DNA of 64,000 nt. Source: Sabethes cyaneus. Taxonomy: Eukaryota > Arthropoda > Insecta > Diptera > Culicidae. Of the stretch, positions 22,470 through 34,030 are shown piece by piece (position 1 is the stretch's first letter; each line of letters begins with the position of its first letter). The stretch is taken from assembly GCF_943734655.1 (NCBI RefSeq), contig NC_071355.1, positions 94,991,449 through 95,055,448 of the forward strand, given 5' to 3'. The notes beneath the pieces were generated by a model, which did no database searches, was not told where the DNA came from, and saw nothing but the letters and a program-made list of their open reading frames with translations. Made by a program: the position numbers and the translations under genes.

Positions 22470-23810
22470 ACATCAATTTGGACTAGGTTCAATGTTTAAA
22501 AATAAACTAGGTTGATAGGAAGGTGTGGTTTTAAGCTTTAACAAATTTGTTTACTTTCAGGACATCAAACTGGACTAAGTTTGTCGCAGTCCTAAGAAAT
22601 CTTGTTAGGACGAGAGGACTTTATCACTCTTTCTGGCATACTTCCCAAGAACAGATATCAAATTAGTATATAAGTCTAAACGTCGTAAAGAATGTTCAAC
22701 CTATTGAGACGAGGGGGTTTTGTTGCTTTTGACGTAGGACTACGTCTTACGGCAAGTTTTGAGATAGGGTGTCATTCCAAAAAATCGAAAAATGCGAGCG
22801 TCACGAAAAATGAAAGATTTTGAGCGCCAATAGCTCAGCGGTTTTCCGATCGATTTTCAATATTCTTACACCAATCGATTGGAAAATCTTCTAAGAATTG
22901 GTCCAAATGAAGAAAAGTATGGATTCTTGATGTTGAACTATTGAAAAATTGAAATTGATGAACCTATGTTTTACCAGAATTCTCGCTTCGTGATTGGTTG
23001 GAAGATTCTTTAGGATGATCTAAACCTATACCAATTTGATATCTGTGCTTGGGAAGTAAGCCAAAACAAGTGACAAAGTTCCCTCATTTCAACAAGATTT
23101 CTTAACACCTTGATTAAACCTAGACCATTTTGATGTCCTTGCTTGGGAAGTACGTCAGAAAGAGTGACAAAACCCCCTCGTACCAACAGATTTCTTACGA
23201 ACGCGATTAAACCTAGTCCAATTTAATGCCTGTGTTAGGGAAGTGTGCCAGAAAAAACGACAAGTTCTTTGCCACAACAGATCGCAAATTCTTTACTGCG
23301 AGACGATTAAACCAAGGCGAATTTGATATCTGTGTTGGAAAAACGTGCTACAGCTGTAGTGTACGGTTATAATATGACTCTGTATGAATACGCATGCTTG
23401 CCGTTTCATTAGAAGTGTAGTGAAAAGATGTGCTGTTGATAAAATAGGATTGAATTGGTAAAATCTCTTCAACGTGGGTAATCATGAGTAATAAAAACAA
23501 TCTTTAATTTCTGTAAGGTAGCAGGAAAGCAATAGTTTGTGTTCTTGATTTTGTTAAATTATTTTCACATGCACATTGAAATAACTCTGAAATCTTTTGA
23601 GGATTGAACGTATGCAATATTACTACTTTGATAAATGTTACATACAACGCATGTAGCATGTATATATCTTGCATACAGCATGTATACATGAAGGAACGAA
23701 TGATTACAAGCATGGATACATGCTACTATCACTACCAAGAGGCTTACGTAGTCCTGCGTTACCTATATATGCGGTCGTGTCTTGTGCACAACCCCTCTGA
23801 TTTTTTCTAG
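22470..23810 (+). repeat. Unclassified ~1-kb repeat, copy C, preceded by extra internal units
   Basis: 22724-23810 is a near-complete copy (TTTTGACGTAGGACTACGTC ... CACAACCCCTCTGATTTTTT) in the same orientation as copy B. The 250 bp before it (22470-22720) holds further diverged ~90-bp units with GGACATCAAACTGGACTA, AGAAATCTTGTT and ACTTCCCAAG motifs. The unit array can therefore exist outside the full repeat. A diverged inverted end fragment is at about 24000-24150. Confidence 0.65.
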
Positions 23811-24344
23811 ACATAAAGTTATCGAAATCACAGTAAACAGATGGTGTATTTAACTGTCGTCCCTGCCTGTGGAGCAAGGCGATCACAAAGAAAATGTATG
23901 GGATAATTTGACCTTGAAACTGTTCGGTAATTTTTACTAATTAGTGATTGAAAAAGAATGTTACAATAGAAATCACATAATTGCTACATCTTTTATGAGT
24001 CGATCGGTATCTAGCCCATGAAAATCCATTCATAATTAGCAGAGCTATTAGCGTTCAAAATTTTTCATTGTTTCGTGACGCTAAGTTGAATCCAAATTTT
24101 GGATTGACATCCTGCGGTAAGACGTAGTTCTACGTCAAAAATTCAACGGTATATTGCACTCGGTGATCCACCTAACGATCGATGTTATGTAAGTAATACT
24201 CGGTCGATGGAAACGGTAACGCGACTAAGCTTTCCCGGAACATCACCCTCAAGTTGACCCTCGCCGACATTAAGCCCAATTTCAACAGCTTCTTTTACGT
24301 TTAACGTGGCTTGGGTGGTCAAAATCCATCCAAAACCACCCTAT

Positions 24345-24535
24345 TGGCATCTCTATATCAAGCTGCAACAGCGTGTAACAGCCTCATCAGGATGTCCTGA
24401 TGGGCTCAAAATTGGAAAGCGGGCCCAAAGCAGACTGCTTGCAGTTGAGAGTTGAGTGAAACGCAGTGGTGAAGTGCTATTTCATTTTCGCACACACGAG
24501 ATGTTGGCGGTAAAAACATAATTGCCTGCCACCCA
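24345..24535. repeat. Interspersed repeat, shared with 39265-39450
   Basis: GGCTCAAAATT..., AGCGGGCCCAAA and TTTTCGCACACACGAGATGT occur in the same order at about 24400-24510 and again at about 39310-39410. Type unknown. In the first copy it is directly followed by a palindromic MITE. Confidence 0.55.
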
Positions 24536-24539
24536 ACGG

Positions 24540-24755
24540 CAAGCATTGTGTTTTGGACACCTCTACAGAGACTATAGATTACAGAGGTGCCGAGACACTC
24601 AAAATCCGCTAAAGTTTGAAACAAAACGGAAAGTACCATCTACCATCATAAATAAAGCTAACTCTCCGCTTTCGTTCAAAATTTACCGGTTTTTGAGTGT
24701 CTCGGCGTCTCTGTAATCTATAGTCTCTGTAGGGGTGTCCAAAACACAATGCTTG
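24540..24755. mobile_element. Palindromic MITE with ~68-bp arms
   Basis: The left arm CAAGCATTGTGTTTTGGACA... ACACTCAAAA is repeated inverted at the right end (TTTTTGAGTGTC... CAATGCTTG) with few mismatches, around a ~80-bp centre. No target duplication could be fixed. Confidence 0.75.
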
Positions 24756-25348
24756 CGGTTCTACGCTGCGGAAATTTCATGAAGAAAAATGATATAAACA
24801 TATTATATATCCAAAGAGTGTTTTGAGTAAAGAATCGTTTATCTGTTTATTAATCTCAACAATTATAGCTATCAGGGATACCAATGGTCTTGATACTTGT
24901 GTGTGCATAAATTTGGGACCCTGTTTATAGAGTAATTTAAGAAGAGATGAGTTATCATTGATTCTGTAAATTGTAAAAGCAGTTTTTTTTTTGTTCATGA
25001 TTCAAAATTTTGTTCATGAAAATAAATTCCCTGTGTCCAGGTTGGCAAGAAGAAACAGAACATCAGACATTTTCTAAAAACACACTGTATGGGACTGCTC
25101 ATTTCCTCTAAATCTCTGTTTTTAAACTTCAGGAACATTAAGAGAACCAGAACTCACAAAACTAAAATAATTAGTGGGTCCACATTTATGCATGCACAAA
25201 TATCGGGAGCATTGGCATCTCTGATAGCAACTCTCAGACGAGCAGGCATTCGAAGTGCATTCCTGTATAGAAATTGTTCATACAAAGATTAGATTGTTTT
25301 ATAGAACCTATATTTGAATGAGACAAATCGCTAAAAATTGCGTTAGAA
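24756..25348. other. Downstream flank of the LDAH gene; nothing else seen
   Basis: It contains similar short segments (GGGACCCTG / GGGTCCACA... TTTATGCAT) near 24905 and 25180 in inverted arrangement, perhaps an old repeat. No coding region is supported. Confidence 0.35.
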
Positions 25349-26334
25349 TCAATCAATCATCGCTTGCTTACGTATCCTTTCAGCTACCATAAATCCCATC
25401 GTCGACGCCGAGCGCATCACGAAAGCATGTTCAATTTTTCTTGTGCACAATTCCGCATCCACGTCCGGTATCCTTTGTTTCAGTTCATGATAGTATTTTA
25501 CTGGAGCCCATCCATCAATTGTGCCATAATAAAACTTCAGTCTTCTTTTATTCAACTGGATATTTTCTAAGTCCAAATTTCGAACCAGCTTCATTTCATC
25601 CATTGCCATAAACCACACTTTATCCATAACTGCAGGATTTGTATACTTAAGGGCTGTTCCTAAATAGTATTTGGGTGTGCGAGTTAACAGAAAGTAAAAA
25701 TATATGATCCATATTTTGATTAACGTTGGTAGCAAAGCAAAGCACCGATAGAACCATTGCAATGCGCAGTATATTGGTCTTACGATTTTGGTCAATATAA
25801 ATCCATTTTTGGCCTCGGCCATTCGTTCAATAGTGGGAAATAGCATATAGCAAAATTGAACCTTTTCGCTGACATCAGGAATTTTGAGTAGTTCTAAAGC
25901 TAAGTAACAACCGATGGAATGACCAATGAGATGCACTTTGACATTTTTTGGAATATATTTACGGATGAATTCAATCTTGTGTTCCAGTTGACCGTTTAGA
26001 TCATACAGATTTTCATTATTTTCTATCGGAGGAACTGGTTTTTTATATGGACTTTCGGGAGCTTCATCGTGGCCGGCATGTCCTGCGTAAAAAATTATAA
26101 AGCAACAATTTTCAAACTGATATAAAACTTATTACCGATGACCCACACAGGTATTCTTTTGTCAAGGCAATCATACACAGTAGATAAGAATTTTGTGTAA
26201 AAACCTGGCAGTCCAGGATTACCAGTAATGCACAGAATAATCTCCTTATGATCGCCAAGCGATTCTTCTATCCATTTTCCCCATGTGATTATGTGTGTTG
26301 GCACCTTTCGTATTGTTGGATAGGACTCCTGCAT
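25349..26334 (-). CDS. Lipid droplet-associated hydrolase (LDAH) family protein
   Basis: Two exons, 26334-26136 and 26082-25349, joined across a 53-bp GT-AG intron (26083-26135). The intron splits a Gly codon and gives a 310-residue protein, the usual family length. The start is the ATG before QESYPTIRK. The alpha/beta-hydrolase fold shows an early ITGNPGLPGFY segment (oxyanion-hole side, typical of LDAH), the nucleophile elbow GHSIG with Ser122, Asp256 in YGTIDGWAP and His285 in KIEHAFV. A hydrophobic aromatic stretch at about 175-200 (WFYRCFALLPTLIKIWIIYF) may insert into the droplet surface. The family is known from lipid droplets, with roles in neutral lipid or cholesterol-ester turnover. 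The substrate here is not known. The nearest neighbour upstream is repeat DNA. Confidence 0.93.
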
Positions 26335-26545
26335 TTTAATATTACAAAATTGAATTAAATAAATAGTACAAAGAAACTACAGAGCTAAAGAATGACTACG
26401 ATGACTACACGACACGACTCGGTCGTCGGTCAATCGTGTCAATGGTGTCAACAGCTAATACCCAGTAAAAAATTTTGCCAACTGCACGGCAACAAATCTG
26501 CTCGTAGCAATTTATTAAATATATTGACCTGTTCGACAGAAACTT
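26335..26545. other. LDAH upstream region
   Basis: Short 5' flank between the LDAH ATG and the next mobile element, and so the likely promoter area. No clear core promoter motif was picked out. Confidence 0.3.
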
Positions 26546-27426
26546 CCCAAGTAACCACGAAGCTTTATATCAATTCAATTGTAATGCTTTATAGTGCGCT
26601 ACAAAGCATATCATATAATGTGTTATTTTCTTACATGTACAATAAATGCAGTAATAAAGTGGAAAAGGGCCCCACTATTGTCAAATTAAAGTTGCATTAT
26701 AATAGCAATTGCTAAAGCACCATTACGGCATGAATTAAACATCGCTTCGCCTGCATTATCGACATATCGTTATTTTTAGCCTGTTTGCGAAAAAAATATA
26801 AAAACATCAATTCGGCCGGCGTGTCAAAAGACAAAAATAAATATATTTCATATTTATTTTTTAAGTCCGCTGGTTCTAGCAGCTTCTCAAGCTATGCGTT
26901 ACTTCATTATTTACGACGAATGGATTTTTTTTTGCATTTCAAATGTTACCTTTAATGAGACTTGAACCTGATGGGTGCGTGTATCCCTGCATAGTTCATT
27001 TGCTGGCGCCTTTGATATCTTAACCACAGCTGTTATAGATGAGTGGGTTGTAATTAGTCGTACTTAAATCGTCGTTCGTAGTTGATTTTAGAATTCAATT
27101 GGTTGAAAAAAGACAGCAGCAGTTAGGTGAAACAGAGTATGAGTAGTGGCCGTAAATAAGCAAAAACGAAGTCAAGTATAAGCATTTTATTAACATTTAC
27201 GGTACGTTTTAAAGATTTGTCCTAAAGCTTGTAAGCAACATATTGTAACATTATATACGCAAATAGTGTTTTTAATAATGCTAATTTACGATAATGCTTA
27301 AACGCATTAGCAATGTTTATACAAAAGTTTTAACCATGCGAATTGCTGATATACCGCTGTCTGGTATTAGCGATGCCGAGCTACAGCCAATATGGGGTTA
27401 TGCGTTAATGCTTGTGGTTACTTGGG
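26546..27426. mobile_element. TIR element, CCCAAGTAACCAC ends, 881 bp
   Basis: The left end CCCAAGTAACCACGAAGC and the right end GCTTGTGGTTACTTGGG are inverted. The ends resemble those of the 311-bp CCCAGGTAACC MITEs at 28191 and 35815, so this is probably a larger, diverged relative. The interior repeats GCATTA and TAATGC motifs. No coding capacity seen. Confidence 0.65.
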
Positions 27427-27584
27427 TTGTACACAACCCCTCTGATTTTTAATTTTCTTAAAGTAGCGAAAAAATGTACAAGTAAAATTATTATTGCAAA
27501 ATGTAAGAAAATTGAGTACTTTATTTTTGGTATATACTTTGTCAGTGGTTTGTTTACAGTATACGAGAAAATAATGTTTTTGTA

Positions 27585-28989
27585 TCCAGCTTTTTACGCG
27601 CTGTAATGGCTATAGAGCTTTCCAGTTATGTGTGTATTGGTGCTTGAAAATGAGGCAAACAACAACAGTAAACAAAAGAGATGCATTCCTTTGTCACCAA
27701 GGTACAGAATGAATTTCGTCTTCCGCTGGCTTAAATACCAGCAAATTTTCAACATATGTGCTTGAATTTGGAACAGGATAGAAAATTTGAGCGAAATATG
27801 TGCTCTGCAGTGCGGCAAACGGAGAAACACAACTAGTAATCGCTATTTTTCGGTTTGTTCCTCCAGCATCAGCTGTTCCCCAAAATGAGGTAAACATCAT
27901 GTATATACACGCGTATTTCGTGTTCGCTGGTGTGGGTGCTTGAGCTGTCAGAAAGCTTTATAACGCGCTATCGAGCTTTTTACGCGCTATAATGGCGGAC
28001 GCTATAAATTGTGTTCGTAATATGCGAATCATCTTTTTGACAACTCTGCATCCATCAAAACTGGGCACTCTTCTCCTGGACGGCAGTGTTGCTCTTTCTT
28101 TCGTTTACGCAGAAGGAGAGCAGTAGTTTTGTTACATTTTGCACATTTTTGCTCTCCTTCTTTGGCGTAAACGAAAGAAAGAGCACAGTACCCAGGTAAC
28201 CAATAAGCATTAAAATAAGCAGTAAATTAGCCATTTATTAGCATCCCTGGCGTTTTATACTGCAGGTTGTTGTTTATCAGCTTTTTGACTGCATAACTGT
28301 TGTAAATTGGCATCCACAATTCTATTTAAATTCTTCTTGTTGGTAACTAGCTAGAAATAAGCATTGTCAGCAGTATTAGAGGGCTAGCAGTAAAGTAGCC
28401 GCATATTTTGCCAAAATAGCATTTAAGTAGCATTTAAGGCAACTTAAATGCTTATTGGCTTGCTTTTAAATTGCATTGGAAATGCTTATTGGTTACCTGG
28501 GTAGTGTTGCAAGAGAAGAGTGCCAGATTTGATGTATGCAGAGTTGTCAAAAAGATTGTTCGCATGTTACGAATACAATTTATAGCGGCCACCATTATAG
28601 CACGTAAAAAGCTGGATAGATTTGATCAGGGATACCAGACTTGCAGATTTGTATGCAAATTCCAGATTTTTGGAACGGTCTTGCAGATCATTATAAATTT
28701 GCAGATATTTGCAGTTTTTCTGACTTTTATTGTTTTGGTGCAGATTTTTGTTCGAAGCTCTTTAAACTTTCACAGACTTCCTAAAAAAGTGTGCAGATTT
28801 TCGCAGATTATTTTTAAACCAGAAAATTCGAGTAGCCGGAAAACTGCTCGATTTTTTCGGTTTTCGAGCAGTTGCAGACATTTTTTTAGAAAATATGGCA
28901 TCTCTGGTATGCAGAGTTGTCAAAAAGATTGTTCGCAAATTACGAACACAATTTATAGCGGCCACCGTTATAGCGCGTAAAAAGCTGGA
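27585..28989. mobile_element. Composite foldback element, TCCAGC family, with nested insertions
   Basis: The outer ends TCCAGCTTTTTACGCG (27585) and CGCGTAAAAAGCTGGA (ending 28989) carry a TA duplication (27583-27584 and 28990-28991). Inside is a second palindromic member, 27971-28616, with ends TCGAGC and GCTGGA and its own TA flanks. Its arms contain the block CTTTCTTTCGTTTACGC and its inverse. That inner element is in turn split by a 311-bp MITE. The segment 28630-28900 has many GCAGATTT-type short repeats. Confidence 0.75.
28191..28501. mobile_element. 311-bp MITE, CCCAGGTAACCAATAAGCAT ends (copy 1)
   Basis: Inverted ends CCCAGGTAACCAATAAGCAT and its inverse, with TA at 28189-28190 and 28502-28503. 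Motifs AATAAGCAT and GCATTTAAG repeat inward from both ends. The second copy at 35815-36125 has exactly the same length in opposite orientation. Confidence 0.9.
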
Positions 28990-29174
28990 TACGAAAAGGG
29001 CAAATTCAGATGTGAAATATTTTATAGCATCGTGCAGATTTCTTTCCGTGGTATTTACTGGCTTACTGTAAAGCCCTACAATGGTAAAACTGTGTAGGGC
29101 TTTATGGATTCAATTATTTATAATTTCATTTCCTTTTTCGTCGCTTTCGTCACGTCTAATAAAGTCAAAATAAA

Positions 29175-30116
29175 ATGTCAAATGAAGTAAAAATATCTAA
29201 AGAATCGGATGGTTTTGTTCTGGTCACTGCTACAAGGAAAAAACGTCGTTCAAAACATTTAAAGCGGCATTCCGAGCTTGACCGGGACATTTTTGAACAT
29301 ATTAAACCATCGCAAGATTGTTCCGGCATAGATACCAGCTTGTTTCTGCAGTAAGTTAGAAGAGGTTATGGAATGAAATTTGTTACGATTACATAAACCA
29401 ATTATCTTTCTAGAAATTTCGCAAAAACCGAAGATGATTTAGTATCATCCGACTTCTTCAGAGAGACTGTTAAATTGGTAGTTCCATTATTAAACCAAGC
29501 ACAAATTAAAAACATAATTTGTCTTGGACTTGGAAAACTATCACAGTGCCCAGTGGCTCGTTATCAGCTTGCTTTCATCCGTCGTTTAAAGGAAGAACTG
29601 GAACAATTTGACGGAAAAATTAAGATTTTCGATCCCGTTTTCAACCAGCAGGACGTTGATATTCTTCAGCGTTTAGATACTATTCTGTTAACGGAAAATC
29701 AGGAAGGGAAGTACCTAACGGACTGTAAAACTCTATTTTATCTACCACACTGTCCCAAACAGATCAGCAATAATCTGCTTTGGAAGAATTGGCAGCCGGA
29801 ATTGTTAAAAAACGTGTATCTCATTTGCAATAGTTTTGAAAATATTATTGTCAACAATCCCGAAAGATTACTTAAAGAGAATGCTGCTTATATTTTGAAG
29901 GCGGAAAAATATTGCAAAGAAATAAGGCTTGAGAATAATTTCAAGCATACAGATATTTTTAACGATTTTTCATTACACTATTTCGATACTTCGGCTTTAC
30001 CTAATAATTCCAACTATTTTTGGCAATCTGAAGAGCCAAACTATACGGAGGAGAACCTTGAATTGGTTACCAGAAGAATACAGGCTCAATTGAAGTTTAT
30101 AAATGGCCATGTCTAG
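29175..30116 (+). CDS. SRR1-domain protein (SRR1-like)
   Basis: Exon 1 is 29175-29350 and exon 2 is 29414-30116, with a 63-bp GT-AG intron that splits a Gln codon, giving 292 residues. The N-terminal 60 residues are charged (VTATRKKRRSKHLKRH). The SRR1 domain follows, with NIICLGLGKLSQCPVARYQLA (around residues 95-115), IKIFDPVFNQQDVDIL, LFYLPHCPKQISNNLLWKNW and LICNSFENI, in the order seen in SRR1/SRRD proteins. The plant founder SRR1 acts in light and clock signalling. Animal members are linked to heme or clock regulation but their biochemistry is unclear. The last 14 nt of the frame overlap the start of the next gene in another frame. Length and motifs look intact. Confidence 0.92.
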
Positions 30117-30423
30117 AACAGCTAGCGTGACATTGAAAAATCTACTGTCTGAATTGAAAACTATTACACCAGAAGCAAGTAACTATAAAGATTCGCTAGC
30201 AGCCAAGTATGTGATTTCACAGTTTAAGAAATTCGAAACTACCGAGCAGCAGCACTGCAGAGCCAGGGAGGAAATGCAGTTCAATGCAAAAACTTACCTC
30301 TGCTATTTACAGAGTATTCGAAAGCTCAAAGCAATTAATACGACATACAGTGGACGAGGTGAACGAACCATTCGCGAAACAGCCGACATGGTTGGTTTTA
30401 AACTTCCGCACGATCCTAAATGA
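30103..30423 (+). CDS. FMC1 homolog, mitochondrial ATP synthase assembly factor
   Basis: 106 residues from the ATG at 30103; a second in-frame ATG at 30109 is also plausible. Family signatures in order: LKNLLSELK near the N-terminus, CRAREEMQFNAKTYLCYLQSI in the middle and GERTIRETADMVGFKLPHDP at the C-terminus. These match the C7orf55/FMC1 family, LYR-type matrix proteins needed for F1-ATPase assembly. Length is normal and there is no intron. Either start lies inside the SRR1-like frame, so no separate promoter is visible and translation from a shared transcript is likely. AATAAA at 30453-30458 serves as the poly(A) signal and lies 10 nt from the stop codon of the convergent GEN gene. Confidence 0.92.
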   Translation: MAMSRTASVTLKNLLSELKTITPEASNYKDSLAAKYVISQFKKFETTEQQHCRAREEMQFNAKTYLCYLQSIRKLKAINTTYSGRGERTIRETADMVGFKLPHDPK

Positions 30424-30452
30424 AAGGAAAACCATCATTACAGAATATTTCT

Positions 30453-30458
30453 AATAAA
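30453..30458 (+). terminator. Poly(A) signal for the SRR1/FMC1 transcript
   Basis: AATAAA 30 nt after the FMC1 stop. The cleavage site would fall inside the 3' end of the opposing GEN gene, so the two mRNAs overlap tail to tail. Confidence 0.7.
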
Positions 30459-30467
30459 AAAAAATAT

Positions 30468-32940
30468 TTAGAAATCTATATCATATATTACGGTTTGATT
30501 CAGTTCATCTGAGACAGGCAGTACGATTTGGTCTTTTAGCATTAGAGAACACTCGAACATATCCATCTCATTATAATTGTCCTGCAGTTCAGGTGGTGGG
30601 ACATCCAGAGGCTCGAAAAAAAAGCTCATTCTTTTTCTCGGTCGCAATGAACTATTCAGCAGTGATTGATCAGCAGAGTCGTTAGTAACAACGTGATTGA
30701 TTACATCTTGCTTTAACAGTAGTCTATGTTGAACAGTCATATGCTCTTCAACTGCATCGTTATTACCACTGTCCATTTGGTAGATGATCGAGGCCAAATC
30801 GGCTACGTCTTCACCCAAAGTCAACAAATTATTTCCATAGTTCGAATCACACACTCGGTCGACTATTTCTGATACATTCATAAAATCCCTGTCTTCCGGC
30901 GAATCGAGAGCTATCTTGTCTAGGTCAACAGAATCGACAGACATGTTGAAAATCGCGCGTTGCTTTGTGTCATTTAAAATACCTGATGAGAAATGCACGT
31001 TGTTAGTAGTTTTTTTTTTTTTCATGTTTTACACTCGCTTTTCTACTATAAATGCATTGAAAAATCATAATGAAGTTTACGCTAATTCTACATCAGCACT
31101 ATTTAAATATCGTATATGTTTGCCATCCTAGTAGTGATGACTTAACGTGACCCATTGAAAATATAACTTACCGTTTCCAGCAGTTTCGTGAATAGTCGTC
31201 ACGAGTGATGACAAGTTTTTGATCGATTCTAAATCATTTTCGTCATCAGCCTCGCAATCACTATTACTAGTTTTCGCCGGTTGATCTACGATTGCACCCA
31301 AAAACTCATCCAACCGTTTTTGGTTGGCATCCTGAGGTTTCATGGCTTGACGCTTTTTACGGTTTCCATCACCAAGCTTTTTCGTTTTAGTTTTTTTCAC
31401 TTTGGAAGCCAAAAATGATTCGACTAATGCCGGAAAAGCAGTTGCAACCAAGTTTTCCGGTTCTATAGTACTCCAAAGTGATTCCAGTGTATTGCCCGGT
31501 TCACTCAAAAACGTTTGAATTTGATCGTCCGGAATCAAACCAGAAAAACAAGAGTTTTGACTTTTCCAAATGATTTCGTAACTCGTCACACCTTTAGGCG
31601 AGCGTTTCTTTTTTATGTAATCTGGCTCTAGTGCAATGCATGAACTGTGAGCATGGTTAGTGCTAAGCGTTACTATTTGCCACCTGGTAAGAAGCGGCAA
31701 TATTTTTTGAAACCCGTAGATTTCATCCCATTGCAGGAGATTGCATACCTGTCGCTGCAAAAATTATATACATGATTAAAAGATGCAGAACATGCTTTCA
31801 GTAACTACGTACAACAAATTTCACCAGATTCGGCTGCTTCCAGTGTAGATCAAGTATTGGCATTTCGCAAGGCCGGGTCATGAACTCATTTATGATCGCT
31901 TCTGGAGGAAAGTTTGGATTCTGGACAGCTTTTCGCTTGATATCCATCTCCGCTTTAACATTCAATCGTTGCTGTTGCCATCGAGACAGATCACATCCCT
32001 CTCTAGTTTTACATTCTTGACAACCTACGCGACGATGAGCTAGTAATTTGCCGTAATGACCGCAATCGGCACAAACATCTTTATTTTGTACTCTCATCTC
32101 AGATTCCGTTAACCTATCTGCTGTTTGTCTCCACGAACGTATCTGACCCAGTATATCTTGGTTTTTATAGCATCTTAAAAATCTATTTACAGTTTCTCGT
32201 CCCACACCTGGAACACCAGTTGGACAGTAATCGCAACCAGACAAAATGCCCATCGCTACTATCTTCTCCTGTCCCAAATCTATAGACTCGCGAATTCTGA
32301 TCAGATCATACACCTCCACAGATCCTCCATTCTGAGAAGCACAGAAATTTCGAAAAACTCTAGTTGCTCCGTATGCAAAGCAATCGGAATCTTGACTGAC
32401 GACACCGTACACTAAGTTATCATGATTTAAATAAGCACAGAGTGCTTCCGCCTCCCCAGGTGCCTGCACGCAAGACAAGCCCAGTGAACTGAGCAGCTCT
32501 TCACACTGTTTTAAAACATGATGAAACCGATTGCGCTTCTGTTCCGTTGTTGCATTTTTCGATTTGGCAACTTCCTGATTTTGAGTCTTTTTTGGACGAG
32601 CACCACGAAATTGCATTTGATTCCGTTTAATTATAACTCCATATTTGAGAGGAGGAGCGGTACCTTCCAAAATAAAAACTGGAATTATTCCTGTTTGTAG
32701 CAAATAGCATGTACGAAAAAATAAATTCCTAGAAAAAAAAAAACGTTTTGAAAGTATTTAAACACAAACGTAGAAATTATACCTTAAATAAAACCGGGGA
32801 TGGACAAAATAATCAACTACATTCAAACTTTCGCAAACCCAGCCGGATAAATCGATAGCAACGGCTTTTTCATTCAGTTCAAAAAGCGGCTTTTTCTCGC
32901 AGTATGGCGTGAGTAAATTCCACAAATCTTTAATACCCAT
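30468..32940 (-). CDS. Gen: XPG-family flap/Holliday-junction endonuclease GEN
   Basis: Four exons (32940-32783, 32728-31813, 31754-31172, 30982-30468) with introns of 54, 58 and 189 bp, all GT-AG and in phase, giving 723 residues, close to Drosophila Gen. The start is MGIKDLW; the initiator Met is removed in the family so that the N-terminal Gly can enter the active site. Catalytic acids: D30 (AIDLSGWV), E74 (FILEG), E145 and E147 (APGEAEA), D166 and D168 (SQDSD), D219 (SGCDY). The helix-hairpin-helix segment GVPGVGRETVNRFL is at 224-237. A Cys-rich patch (CADCGH ... GCQECKTREGC) follows. A Trp-rich chromo-like region and an acidic, poorly conserved tail (residues ~560-723) complete it. The enzyme cuts Holliday junctions and flaps in nuclear DNA repair. 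No damage is seen. Confidence 0.96.
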
Positions 32941-33171
32941 CGTCAATTTTTGAAATTACCATAGTGTTAATCCATAGTCTAAATACAGTTACTAAAGACA
33001 CATTAGTTGTACAAAACTATTTATATAAAATATTTTTGAAATTAATTTGCCGTATACGTGAAAAGCCTATGGAGCAGAGATGTTTTAGGCTTTCAGGGGT
33101 TTGTTTCAGGCCTTTGGGACGATTCGGATCTTAAACATTCAGGGTTGGCGACAATCCTACAGTCAAAAAGA
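32941..33171. other. GEN upstream region
   Basis: Short 5' flank of GEN before the next inverted-repeat element. No distinct promoter motif could be assigned. Confidence 0.3.
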
Positions 33172-33840
33172 GCAAGGGGTTTCTACTACAGACGGTAGAT
33201 AATCTACAGACGCGCAAAGAGAAAAATTACCAATTCGGCAACACTTTTTTTTGTTTATTTTATTTAAACAGTTTTGGCAACCAGTCAGAATTGGATCAAT
33301 CTCCCTATAATCAGCAGTAAGTTGCGTGAATCGCGAGGTATGTTCCATGGAACTTCGCGAATTGCGACGCATATTTTGCAAATTGAACAAGCCAATTGAA
33401 TTTTTCAAAGCATTATATGATATATCGAGTGTAACTAATCCATATGTTGTTAGTAGATCAATAGTTCAAGTTTTAATATCCCGCATTTTGCACCTTACTG
33501 AACACCGCAGTCTAAAAGTGCGACTGGCACAAAAACTGCGACAATGCGAATGCTGTGAGTGAGAAAGAGAAAGAGTAACAACTACAATGTTGCTGTTTTG
33601 TTTTGTCATATACATTGGCATTAGAGAAAATAATCTGGATTAATCCAGGTACAGCTGCAAAGCACAATATTTCAGGTAGATTACAAAACTTAGTCTTCCC
33701 TGCCTATAGGAAACACAAGTTTGTTTACTTTGCTCATTTGGTGTCTCGATTTGACGGTTCGATTGGTGTTTTATGCCACGCTCTTTGCGCGTCTGTAGAT
33801 TATCGACCGTCTGTAGTTTCTACTAGAAATCAGGGGCTTG
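33172..33840. mobile_element. Inverted-repeat element, CAAGGGGTTTCT-like ends
   Basis: The block ACTACAGACGGTAGATAATC plus TACAGACGCGCAAAGAG near the left end is inverted near 33780-33825. The outer ends (CAAGGGGTTTC and GGGGCTTG) resemble hAT-type ends, and CAAGG also starts the elements at 37545 and 39463. No target duplication could be read, so the borders are approximate. Confidence 0.55.
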
Positions 33841-34030
33841 CGATGGGTGCCATGTTTTTGTTGCCAACATCTCAGCACATCTCGACAAAGGTTGGCAGCA
33901 AACCTGTCAGACGGGCGCTATTTCTTGCATTTTTTGAAATAGCGCCCTTCGTTAAGTGGACTGTCAAACACCGTTCGTTAAGATACGGATAGCACCCCGC
34001 TGCTAGAAATATATTGCGATTATTATCTAA

